This document shows, piece by piece, positions 34,896 to 45,715 of a stretch of DNA of 58,741 bases. The position numbers and the translations under genes were made by a program. The stretch is taken from the NCBI GenBank assembly GCA_015680685.1, contig MNCI01037820.1:1275889-1334629 (forward strand), given 5' to 3'. The first letter of the stretch is position 1. Each line of letters starts with the position of its first letter. The stretch comes from Gnetum montanum (lineage: Eukaryota > Streptophyta > Gnetopsida > Gnetales > Gnetaceae). A model generated the notes under the pieces. That model saw only the letters and a program-made list of their open reading frames with translations. It was not told where the DNA came from and did not search any database.

Positions 34896-35320
34896 AATTA
34901 ATCTATGCTTCTCCTTCCTGGCCTGCATCATCGTCAAGGGTTTGCACACCTCCCCGTGCCCCATCTCGAGCACTGACCATTGCGCAGCAAGCACCAGCGA
35001 TAGCACCTACGCGGGAGGTAGAAACTGTAGGGGAGGGCTGCGCGTCGGTGGAGGATGGATGGCGAAAGAACAACGGCAGCAGAAGAAGACAGGTAGTGGT
35101 CTCTGTCATGCGTGGGGCCATGGCCTTGGCCATGTCTAGATCTGTCCGAGGGTTGCTGCGGGCGACTTGAGGGAGGCGAGGGCTGCGACGACGGCAGCGG
35201 CACCAGCATGATATGCGGTCGCGACGGTCAAAAGAGGGGGCCTCCAAAACAACACCATTAACATTGCCGACAAAAGAGGAAGCGCCGCGGTTTCATCTTC
35301 CCAAGCCCAACTACAAAAAA
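34896..35320. other. GC-rich segment of unknown origin, copy 2
   Basis: This is the 3' LTR partner of 29190-29620, with enriched CpG transitions between the copies. No product is recognised on either strand. Confidence 0.5.
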
Positions 35321-37245
35321 AGCCTACATCACTCTTAGGTGGCCCCTTTCATTACCTTCGCATTTGCTCCCTGTCAATCTCTTCAAGCAACAGGCAAAGG
35401 CAACAGTAGGAGGGCTGGGACCAGGTCAGAACGCAGAACTACCAAATATTGCAGAAACATTTAGCCGCCACAAGGAGAGATCAGGATTTGAAGGACCTAG
35501 ATCGGGATTGAATATTTTTCTTTTACTTCACAAAGAACGAATCAAATAGCAATTCTCTAATAAAAAAAGGGCCCTGCTGGAAAAATGTTTATGTGTTTTT
35601 GAGGGTTAGATTACGTGATTTTATAACACCATCCTACCGCCACCTCCTATATTGCCAGGAAAAAGCAAAATAAAGGGGATATATATGTATGGAATAAGTT
35701 GCAACTATAGCTTGTATTTCTATGTATCTTAGTGATTATATTTTAATTTTCTATGATATTGTAACCACCAAGGCCACTTGTCAACTACAACCTTTTTTAT
35801 CTCTTTGGTGGTTGCAACCATCCAAAATTGTTGTAACTTACCTAACTTGTTGGGCAAGTAACATCCTAACTTGTTGGGCAAGAAATCTCTTAATTGGTTG
35901 GCCAAGTTACTTGGGAGAAAAGTTAGGTGAGATATTTTTAAATATGTAACTTCCCTACCTACCTTGGAACCCTATAAAAAGGCTTCAAGGGTCAAGGAGG
36001 GAAGATCATCATCACATTGGGACTTTTGGGAGGTCTCATACATCACGCTTTGGAAGGCTACAAGTTAGCACTTGGGCCCTCACTTGGAGACACACTTGGG
36101 GTCTTGAGGAGAGCTTTGTAAAGAAGAAATTGTGACGATTGCTTGAAAGATGGCTTGCTAGAATAAATATTTTAGCCTCTTTGTCATGGTCCTGTGAGTT
36201 ATGTATTTTATTTTTTGTTTTGTTTAAATTGTTTAGCTAGTGGTTTAGATAGTATCATCCTTGGCAAGTAATTTTGGGATTTTTAGATTGCTCTTATTAT
36301 TCTTGTTGCCTGATAGATATTTCTATTAAAATTTTTCCATAGAAGCGCTTGTGTTTAAAAGCCTTAGGAGCATTTCATTATTGTGCAACGTGTGGGAACT
36401 GCTATTGGGATTGTTGTAAGAGAGCCTCTGTTTGTAGTCACGCCGTTGAACAATTCAGTAGTCGAGAGGGTTCAGAAAATCTTTGGTATTTTGATGGGAC
36501 CAGAATAGCTTCTTTTTATCTTTAAAGTGAATTCTCGTGGTATTTCAATCAGAAATTGTCAAGTCTTTTAAAGGTTCTGTTTGAATGCAATCGTTGACAT
36601 CTATTATCTAGTCAAAATGGAGTCTCGTACGTGGTAGTTTACGCAGCAATTTTTGGTAGCATAATAGGATTGTCTTGAAGATATTGCTTGTTTGAGCCTT
36701 GGAAGTTTGAACAATTCGTAGATATTGAATTTGGGATAGCTTTATTGCGAAGTGTTTACTCGTGTCATTTTACCTTGTTTAAATATTTGAGGTCTACACA
36801 AATCTGCTTTCTTTTCTTTTCTGCTTATTTCCATCGAATCTTGCTCTATTTCTAGTTTTCTTGTGGAACTATCTCTTTCTCTGGGGAAAATTAGGAGTAG
36901 ATTGCGGAGTTGTGCTCAAATGTTTTTGCAAAATTTTATTTGTTACAAGTAGGTATTATAAGGACCGCGTAGACTAGGCAGTTGAACAAAATAGGAAATT
37001 TTCAACAACTCACAGTACTTGGCAAAGTTGGCTGAATCTCTTTAAAGTAAGTCATTTGTAGTTTAGACACAATGCAATCATTACATTTCTCACAACCGCA
37101 CGCCGCAACAGCACACACACATACTCACATTAACTAATGAGTTTATTTGGAGGTATCTAGGCCTTGGTGTTGCCAGAGACCAGCAAGCACCTAAATCCTG
37201 TTCAAGGACACTCGTTGGTGGTCGCGTCCCAAATGGTCGCCAACA

Positions 37246-37250
37246 CAAGG
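37246..37250. repeat. Target-site duplication of element C, right (CAAGG)
   Basis: Exact repeat of 28216-28220, immediately after the terminal GCCAACA. Confidence 0.9.
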
Positions 37251-37679
37251 AAGAAAAGAAGAGGGATGAGGTAATGGGAATCTTACTTATTCTATTTCAA
37301 CATTGGAGAGAAGGGGAAAAGTTTGAAAGTAAAAATGGAAACATGGTAGTTTCCAAACTTATTTTGGCAAGCTACTAAATTTTACCATAAAAAAGGGGAA
37401 AAAGTAGGTTTGGTTTGTGTGGAAACCAACATTGGTTTTGTAGCAAAAAATATGGTAGCAAAAATTAAATGGTTGTTAAGGCTTCCATGTTGGCTTTTTA
37501 TTCTGAAAATTCATAGCAGGTGTTGTGAAATTTCCGCATCCAGACCACCTACAACTTTCATGCTGGGGGTTTTTGTTATAGGGGGTAAGGACAACATTGG
37601 ATTTCCAAGGTCTTGACATAAAAATGCAAATTCACTACTAGGAGACAATGTTGGCAATATGGCCAATATTTTTTGGCAT
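37251..37679. repeat. Element B leader, tandem repeat unit 2 (continued)
   Basis: Continuing from 28215 across element C, this aligns with the first leader unit (27692-28100). It shares the ggaatctta/ggaaatctcacacattct region, ggcaagctacta and the ccacctacaactt phrase. It is non-coding. Confidence 0.6.
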
Positions 37680-37693
37680 AGAAATTGGACAAA

Positions 37694-37712
37694 GGCTCTC
37701 CTTCTAGCATCA
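37694..37712 (-). other. Element B primer-binding site (decayed)
   Basis: On the - strand this reads TGATGCTAGAAGGAGAGCC, starting seven bases after the 5' LTR end. It is the same site as in element C with a few changes (TGGCGC to TGATGC, GGAGGG to GGAGAG). It confirms that element B is on the - strand with its 5' LTR on the right. Confidence 0.65.
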
Positions 37713-37719
37713 ATAACAC

Positions 37720-39162
37720 TATTGTGACAAAAAAATCAATCACTAAAATGAAGACTGATGGATCTAGTGCAAGTAGTCCTCAACCTTGGATTCCTAATGC
37801 CTCTATGAAAATGTGGCATCTGAGGTGTACTTGCCAGTCTGACATATCAACCAAGGACTTACGAAGTGAAAAATTGAATAAAAAATATAATTGTAGATCA
37901 AAGTAATATAAATGCACTAAAATTAATGACAAATTTAATTTGGACACAAACCAAAATTGTAAACTTTTTTTTACAACGAATAAAATAAAGGAGATTTAAG
38001 AGATTGTGTACAAAGTATGCTTAAGAGGGCAATAGGGGGGTTTGTTTGAGTAGGGGTTTAGGGTTTGTTAAAGATGATGTGTTTAACTCCATGATCTGGA
38101 TGCCCTGCCACTCCTAATGTTATTAAACCTCCATTGCTGCTACTTCAGATTTGCAACATTGGTCACTACTAGGGAGTGAGAAAAGTGGAAAATTTGAATA
38201 CCATATTTCTTCATGCTAGGGTTTTTAAATCCTAAAAGTGCCACATTGACACCAAAAATTCACAAGTCTCAAGGTGATAATGCTTCCATGTTGGGATTCA
38301 TGAGAATGCAAACGTGGGAGATTGCAAGAGCTCTTGAGTGCTTGAAAATTTCCTGAGTGTGGAATTATTGATTGAAAAAATGTATGTATGCTCAATGTAT
38401 TCAAGTGCCAAAAAAGTGGAACTTGTTAATGGTGTTTCAGGCTGGTTTCTATAGGTTTTAGGCCATGACTCGTATTGCAAAATGGCTATAATTTGGCTCC
38501 AAAATAGCTACAAATTGGCTACCAAATTGCTACAAATTTCTACCTCATTTAGGTGAGATGAATGCCCAATTTTGGGGAGTGGGGGGGGGGTGGTGTTACC
38601 ATATATAGTAAGTGCTTCCCTCATGGCCATTCCATTTATTATAAATGGTAATGGGGACACACCTTCAATGCTAGGGGTTGCAATTTTTATGTTGGGGGTG
38701 GAGCCTCCACACTAGGGAAAAACTTCCACATTGAGGGGGAAAGGTTTCTAAGTTGAGCATGTAGCCTCCACGCTAGAGGTGGAAAGTTTCCAAGTTAAGG
38801 AGAAACTTTCCATTTTTCCATGTTGGGGGTAGGTGAGATCTACCCCCTATAAGTGTTTCTAGCATAGAAAAATGTATACCCCTCATAAAACCCATCAAAT
38901 TGCTACTTTTGGCATTTCAAAAGGAATTTTTGAATCTCCTCCCCAAGCCCAAATATAAACACTAGATGACCTTTTTTTACTTAGGGAGTGAGGCTTTGGC
39001 CACTTATGAGGCATTTTTCAGCCCCAAAAGTATAAAGTATGTGAAATTGCCCACTGTGGCTTATAATCTTCACAAGCATAATAAAGTTTTACCTTAGGTT
39101 TTATAGAGTGGAAGCTACATGATGAAAATTGGCTATAACATGCAAATTTTTGTGGTGTTTTA
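37720..39162 (-). repeat. Element B 5' LTR (long form)
   Basis: Both ends align to the 3' LTR at 3861-4462. The middle (about 38062-38904) has no counterpart there. It holds several copies of the ttccacactaggg/ttccatgttgggg core seen in the 9045-11920 array, for example 38210, 38285, 38697, 38720, 38766 and 38815. A G-run lies near 38578-38592. Confidence 0.75.
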
Positions 39163-39167
39163 ATGTA

Positions 39168-39539
39168 TTTTTGAATTTGGCTTGCATTCTTTGAAGACAT
39201 CTTTCTCTAGTAAAGATGTCCTTGCCTAAGAAAAGATGTATGTTGTTTCTTGAAGATGTTTTTGCTTGTGTTCATTCCAATTCTACCAAAACATTTATTG
39301 TTTCCTAGAGACATCTTTCTTCAATGTTTTTTGTCCTTTAAATTCATCATTCCTTGTCCACACATTTGTAGATCTTTTTCCCAAAGATATCTTTCTTTGT
39401 CCTTTAAGTTCATCATTCCTTTTCCACACTTGCACAGATATTCTTTCAAGGTTTTGTCCTATAAGCACAAAAACCACACACACACACAAAATATATGTTC
39501 TCCATTTTCTTAAGGTTTTGACATACCAAAAGATCAACA
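39168..39539 (-). repeat. Copia-1 3' LTR, second part
   Basis: This aligns with 44310-44647 of the right LTR and ends ...AAAAGATCAACA. It is the remainder of the LTR whose first part is 3061-3860. It contains several copies of an agacatctttctt-type motif and a short (CA)n run. Confidence 0.85.
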
Positions 39540-42500
39540 ATCTCATCCTTTTTGTAATGTCCAAAGCTTAAGAAGATGGGTTAATATTGTTCTAAACATA
39601 TAAACTACTTCTTTCTCCTTTTTGGACATAACCAAAAAGGTGAGCCCAACTCCCTCCCAAATAGATGCATAGGAAGAAAATGTTTTTGGTGTTTTGTATT
39701 TGTATTTGTTATTTATATATGTTTTTGTTATTATGTGGAGTAAAAATAGAATGAATTAAATGAATGAAAGCACTCACATGACAAGACAAGGTCATATTCC
39801 CATATTTTTGCATAGAGATGTTAATTGATGTTCATCTAGAAGTTTGGTGAAGGCATCAGGTAGTTGACTCTTGGTTCCAATGAATTTTAGCCATACATGA
39901 CCATATTGTTTTTGCTCTCATATGAAATGGTGGTGAATCTCATTATGTTTGGTATGAGAATGTTGAATGGGATTCGTTGTCATGTTGATGGCACTCTTGT
40001 TATCATTGTAAATAGGAGTTGAGTCTGCATTTACTCCTAAATATTTGAGAGTTTCTTTTATCTAAAGTAATTAAGCATAACAACTACATGTAGAGATATA
40101 TTTAGCTTTTGTTGTTGAGAGAGCTATAGAGGTTTTCTTCTTGGTTAACTAGGAGACAAGACTTCTACCTAAGAAGAAATAATTTCCACTCATGCTATGG
40201 CAATCATCAAAATATCTTGCCCAATCTACATCACAATAACTAGCAAGATCAAGAAAGGAATCCTTTGAATACCAAAGGTTACAGTTAGTAGTATCTTTTA
40301 AGTAGTAAAAAAATACATTTAACAACCTAGTAATGAGATTCTTTTGAGGCTAACTAATATCTAGCACACAATCATATACTTAAAGCTCTATCTCATCTAC
40401 TGGTAGTTAAATAAAGAAGACTACCAATCATTTGTCTATAAATCTTGGGACCAACTCGCTTATCTTGATGATCTTTAACAAGTTTAAAATTTTCAGCCAT
40501 AGGAATACCTTTAACTTTGATGTCAACTAATCCATATTTGAGTAGAAGATGTTTTACATATTTGGTTTGACATATGAAGGTTCCATCAGTTGTTTGATAG
40601 ACTTGAAACCCAAGAAATTTATTGAGTTCTCCCATCATGCTCATTTCAAATTCAAACTACATAAGATTAGAAAACTTCTTGTAAAGAATTTTGTTAGTGG
40701 CACCAAAAAAAATATCATCAACATATATTTGAACAATTAAAATATCTTTACCTTCTCTTTTAATAAATAATGTAACATCATCTTTACCTCTTTTGAATCC
40801 ATTTGATGTGGGGTCTTGAGAAATCCTTTCACACCAAGCTCTTGGAGCTTATTTAAGATAATAAAGAGCTTTCTTTAGTTTGTAGACATGATCAATCTTA
40901 GTGGAATTAACAAATCATTTAGGTTGTTCAATGTAAAGTTCTTCTTGAATGGTTCCATTTAAGAAGGAACTTTTGACATCCATTTGATAGAGTTGAATGT
41001 TGTTAATGCTAGCATAGGCAACAAGAAGTCTAATAGATTCTAGCCTAAAAATAGGAGAAAAAGTTTCATCAAGATCTATTCCTTCTTGCTAGCTATATCC
41101 GTTTGCAACTAATCTAGCCTTGTTTTTAATGATGTTTCCATTTTCATTAGTCTTGTTCCTAAAAACAAATTTTTTTCCAATGATAGGTTTATTAGTAGTC
41201 CAATGTGTTAATTTCCATACATCATTTTTAGCAAATTGAATAACTTCATCTTGCATAGCTGAAATCCATCCTTCCTCTTTTTTAACTTTCTTAAATATTT
41301 TAGGTTCAAGTTGAGAGAGGTATGTGGAAAAAGCACACATTTCTTTGATTTGGCTTCTAGTATAGATACCATCTTGAACTTCCTTAATTACATTGTTAAG
41401 GGAGTAAGTTTTGCAAAGTCTGGGTATTTTTCGTAGAGTGGGAGGTATCTCTTGAACAACATCATTTTCTTCCTCTTCATGATCACTACTATTTTTTGAA
41501 TTTTTTTCATCTTGCACTAAATTTGGACTAGGTAATTTTTGAATGGGAATAGCTTCATCATCAGGTTGAGGACAAGTAATGTAATAATCATCTATTTTGA
41601 CATTTATAGTTTCCTCCACTGTATTTGTTCCTTTGTTAAACACTCTCTATGCCCTACTAACTAGAGGTTACCCTAAGAAAATTCCTTCATCAATTTTTGC
41701 ATCAAACTTTCTCAAGTTATCTTTATCATTTAGAATATATCATTTTGAACCAAAAACATGAAAATAAGCTATTGAAGGTTTTTTTTCAATTCATAATTCA
41801 TAAGAAGTTTTAACAATGAATCTCCTTACCAAAACTCTATTGGACATGTAACAAGCAGTGTTGATGGCTTTAGCCTAGAAGTGATGAGGAAGGCTTCAAT
41901 AATTTAATATTTTCCTCCCATATTGCTTAGGATTATGTTCTTTCATTCAGCTACATCGTTTTGCTGAGGAGTTCTTGTAATAGAGAATTGATGTAGAATG
42001 TCATTCATTTGATAGAACTGTTTCAATTTTGCATTTTTGAACTCACCTCCATTGTCACTTTTGATAACCTTAATACCATATCCTTTTTCTTTCTAGATTT
42101 AATTACTAATTCTTAAAAAATGATTAAACACTTCATCTTTGTGATACAAAAAGGCAACCCAAGTAAAGAGTAATCATCACTAACGATCAAAAAATATATT
42201 TTCTTTCCTAATCTAAGAATTTGAATTGGTCCAACCACATCCATATGAAGTACATTTAAGGGACAAGTAGTAGAAATAAAATTTTTCTTATCAAATCTTA
42301 CCCTTGTTTTTTTCCCTTTTAGACAATCTTCACATGTGTTTAAATTGAAATCTTTAAGCTTAGGGAGACCACGAGCCATTTCTTTAGATACCAGGGTCTA
42401 GAGAATTTCCTCATTTATATGGCCCAACTTCCTATGCCAAATATTTGTATCATCTAAACAACTTAATAGACACTTGGATCCAAGGTTACTAAAATTTTAA

Positions 42501-43517
42501 AAAATAGTGGTATACAGATTTCCTTTTCTAGATCCTTCAATCACAACATTTACAGTAGATAAGTCTTGTATTCTACAACTTTCTTTTGAAAAAGTAACAT
42601 TAAAATTTAAATCACAAAGTTGATTGACACTAAGAAGATTATGTTTTAGTACATCAATGAAAAACACTTTGTTTATAGTTAGTAATCCCTTACCTTTTCC
42701 TCCTATGGTACCAATACCTATTATGGGTGCTTCCATGTTATCTCCAAAAGTGACTATACCACAATTTTGTTCCTTGAAATAGATGAAGTAGAATTTGTTA
42801 CTTGTCATGTGCCTTGAACACCCACTATTAATATATCATGTACTAGCATTTTCATTGAAGAAAGTAACATGAGCCATCAAATGCTTTTCTATCTTTCCTT
42901 CTTTTTCTCTTCAAACCTGCATGGTTTTCTTTCTAGGTTAGTTTTGCAAAGATCAAGAGTGGTGATGCATTCTAAGATAACAAAAAGCTTGAATATGACT
43001 ATGTTTAACACAAAAGAAGCATTTTAAATTTTTTGGTTTAGGAGATTTCCAAACCTAGATAAATGTTTTTTTTTTATTTCTAGATTTCTCCATAGAGCTC
43101 TTGTTCACTTGCCTAATCATTTTGATCAATTTTTGAACCTTAGCCCTAAGGTATGAGTTTTCCTTTCTAAGATAAGAGATATCATCAGTAAGCAGTTTGA
43201 TTTTTATTTCCTTGGCATGTAAAGCATCTTTTATTTCAATGCACAAATTTTGGAAAGAAAAAATGTTATGATAGAATATCTCATTCCTATCTCCAAAAGA
43301 AGCATCATTTTGATAATCACAAGAATTGTCAACTTCACAAGAATCTTTTCTATCTTTCTAAAAGTAAGGAAAGATATAAGATACTTACCTCAATAACAAA
43401 TTTCAAAAATGACTTTAGCACACCAGTTGATGATGTACATTATGCTTCTTATCTAGATGTGTCCAATGTTAAGTATCCTTTTCATGTTCACTCTTGAAGA
43501 TTGACGTAGAGTACTAG
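39540..43517 (-). pseudogene. Copia-1 gag-pol polyprotein, decayed, gag truncated
   Basis: On the - strand from right to left there is a short gag C-terminal coiled segment (43246-43055) and a protease/gag-pre-integrase block (42808-42497; L-K-H-N-L-L-S-V-N-Q-L-C-D). Then comes integrase (42379-41650; C-L-K-G-K-K, then L-H-M-D-V-V-G-P-I), followed by the linker and start of RT (41643-41089; N-D-V-W-K-L-T, then K-A-R-L-V-A-N-G-Y). RT and RNase H follow down to about 39800 (40644-40393; L-N-K-F-L-G-F-Q-V and I-G-S-L-L-Y-L). The main gag domain appears to be missing: only about 270 bases separate the coiled segment from the primer site. Stops break the frame. The polypurine tract lies next to 39540. 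Confidence 0.8.
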
Positions 43518-43530
43518 GCTTCGATACCAC
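43518..43530 (-). other. Copia-1 primer-binding site
   Basis: On the - strand this reads TGGTATCGAAGCC, two bases from the 5' LTR. It is close to the initiator-Met type TGGTATCAGAGCC found in most Ty1/copia elements. Confidence 0.75.
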
Positions 43531-43532
43531 TT

Positions 43533-44647
43533 GTGGATCATTGAACTTAGAAGGTATGGGGGGAAATGAATAAGTTCACAAAATTTTAATTCCTTGACAC
43601 CAAGAGCACATTGATTTTAATGTGGTTCTCCAACTTGGGTAGTCCACACTCAAAGGGTAGTTCACAAGCACACCTTCAAATTTTATTCCTTCTAAATTGT
43701 GGTTGAAGGGTCCACACCCTGTACAATCTTCAAGCCCCTCTCTAAAGTGTTATTCTGTAACACCAAACACTCAATCCTGCAAGGTCCCATCAGGCTTGAA
43801 ATGTGGTTTCTAGGCTTCCAAAACCTTTATAATCTTGAGCTCTGCACCAGAATGTTGTGCTGCAATACAAACTACTCAATCCTGTAGGATCCCGGCAAGC
43901 TCAAGTAAGATGCCTTATCACAACAAGTACATCAACCCTGCAGGGAAACAAGGAGAACAATGATTAGAAGTAATGCATGTAACTTAGTTTATTTATCCTT
44001 TTACTTTAAGCTACAACACACTTTACAATGAAGAGAAACAGTGAATACAATGATAGACAAATGATTAGATAATTATTGTACATAAGCTTGCATATTTTCT
44101 AATGCATATGATGTCTTCCTATAACTACCATGTTTTTGAATCCATCTTGGAACTTTTGCAATGGCTAGCCAATGATCACTAATGGTTATAGAAGACATCT
44201 TCTTTATGCTTGAGACATCTTTCTAAATTTGCCTCCTATTTTGGAAAGATGTCTTTGTTTGGGAAAGATATCTTTGTCTAATGGGAGATGTCTTTTTGAA
44301 TTTGGTCTACATTCTATGAAGACATCTTTACTTGAGGAAAGACATTTGCTATTTCTTGAAGATGTATTTTCCTATGTTCACTTCAATTCTACCAAGATGT
44401 CTATTGTTTCCTAGAGACATCTTTCTTCAACTTTCTTTATCCTTTGAATTCCTCATCACTTGTTCACACTTCTGCAAATCTTCTTCCTAGAGAAATCTTT
44501 CTTTGTCCTTTGAATTTATCATTCCTTGTCCACACTTTTGTAGATTTCTTCCAAGGTTTTTTCTTGTAAGCCCAACAATCACACACATACACAAACAATC
44601 TATGTTCTCCATTTTCCTTAAGGTTTTGACATATCAAAAGATCAACA
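43533..44647 (-). repeat. Copia-1 5' LTR (1115 bp)
   Basis: TG...CA bounded on the + strand; the element-strand start is TGTTGATCTTTTGATATG. It matches 3061-3860 plus 39168-39539. The next bases (44648 on) return to the element A LTR. Confidence 0.85.
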
Positions 44648-45715
44648 TATACGAATACCTATATGTAATATTTGATAAGATAGAAAGAAATGTAAGATAG
44701 AAGTCTCATCACTTTTATAAATTTAGTTGTATAAACCATTTTTCTTTTATTTCATTATCTCAATCATATATTTATTCCATTCTTGTTTTAAGAACTTAGA
44801 AAAACCTCTTAAAAGAAGCCTAAAAATCCAATTCTATAAAGCCAAGACTCCTCTAAAATGATCTCAGACTTAATAAAATATACCCATTATAAGTTGAGGA
44901 GTAGATCTAAGTAGATAATGTACATTTTTCTGGCAAAAACATTGCCCAAGAATGAAGCCAAGTTATCCTTTATCTTAAATTCCACTTGTTTTAAGAAATC
45001 CATATCATGTGATCAAAAGGTCATATTGAAAGACAAATTCAAGTCCAACATGGACTTATTTAAAAGACCAAAATATCATCCGCAAGCTAAATTATTTGTT
45101 AGCTTCTTAAGAAAGCTTAAAATACTAAGCTACCTTGTTTCATTTTTTCAACAAAATCATGAGATGATCATAACTAGTGGTTAACTCATGGTATACTTAA
45201 AAATAATAAGTCTTTATTTTTCAATGACCATGACCTCACCATAACTTTTGGTATAATAGAACAAGTTCCCCATGTATCATGGACCATTTGATCTTAGTCT
45301 AGAGGCTAGAAGTAGTAGAACAACATCTTTATAGGTGATCATGACCTAACCATGTCCTATGGTAAGGTCATCATGAGCTTACCATGACTCATGGCCTACT
45401 CAAATAAATTATAGGGGTAGAGGATAGTAATTCTATACTAATAGAAGACACCATAATTTATGTTGAGGCAAGTATGAGCTTATCACAACTTGTGGTCAAG
45501 ACAATATCATACTAGAGGCTGAGAATAATACTATTATAGCTCCAAAATCCATAATGACTCCAACATAACCAATTGTCAACACACCATGACTCCACCATGA
45601 CATGTAGTTAAGATATCACAAAGGATTGATAATGTGTGGTTGGGGCTTTTAGCACCCTAACATATCATGACTTGACCATGACTTATGAGCATGGATTAGG
45701 AGTTAACCATGGCTC
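44648..45715 (+). repeat. Element A LTR, copy 1, right part
   Basis: This continues the LTR begun at 2235 and aligns with 47681-48742. Landmarks are gataagatagaaag, ccaaaatatcatcc and aataataagtctttattttt. From about 45220 it is rich in short imperfect repeats of ccatgac(n)catgg type. It ends CTCA before a primer-binding site. Confidence 0.8.

Larger units (their letters stand above)
28221..37245 (+). mobile_element. Element C: young Ty3/gypsy-type element with 3.3-kb LTRs carrying a host exon
   Basis: An exact 5-bp TSD (CAAGG), LTRs 28221-31552 and about 33930-37245, and 7-base terminal inverted repeats TGTTGGC/GCCAACA define the element. Inside are a primer-binding site (31560), an uninterrupted gag-protease frame (31677-33592) and an assembly gap (33593-33983). 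The LTR copies are nearly identical over long stretches and the coding frame is open, so this is the youngest insertion in the window. RT, RNase H and integrase are not present in the sequenced part. Confidence 0.9.
33984..37245 (+). repeat. Element C 3' LTR (first 57 bases in the gap)
   Basis: This is collinear with 28278-31552. The final 1 kb is nearly identical; more differences lie in the GC-rich part. It ends GCCAACA (37239-37245), followed by TSD CAAGG. Confidence 0.9.
3861..39162 (-). mobile_element. Element B: giant Tat/Ogre-like Ty3/gypsy element on the - strand
   Basis: The element is bounded by related sequences 3861-4462 (3' LTR) and 37720-39162 (5' LTR). Its flanks are atgtt (3856-3860) and atgta (39163-39167). 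Joining the sequence outside the flanks restores an uninterrupted copia-1 LTR, which proves the insertion. On the - strand, gag runs 27245-26424 and 20575 downward, protease lies about 19300-18800, and RT-RNase H-integrase lie 8200-4790. Copia-2 and element C are nested inside. With those inserts removed it is about 20 kb, in the range known for Ogre-type elements. It is unusual in holding a tandem array and an antisense intron-containing gene between protease and RT. Confidence 0.8.
3061..44647 (-). mobile_element. Copia-1: Ty1/copia element on the - strand, interrupted by element B
   Basis: The element runs from the TG at 3061 to the CA at 44647. Its right (5') LTR is 43533-44647. Its left (3') LTR is split into 3061-3860 and 39168-39539 by element B, and rejoining those parts gives a sequence collinear with the right LTR. 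The internal region 39540-43532 encodes decayed gag-pol on the - strand, and a primer-binding site lies next to the right LTR. With element B removed the element is about 6.3 kb, a normal copia length. It is inserted in the element A LTR with near-matching 5-bp flanks (tatat/tatac). Confidence 0.85.

Noticed and set aside
39479-39490. CRISPR or tandem array at the (CA)n run
   Set aside because: It is a short simple-sequence run inside an LTR, with no spacer-repeat structure.
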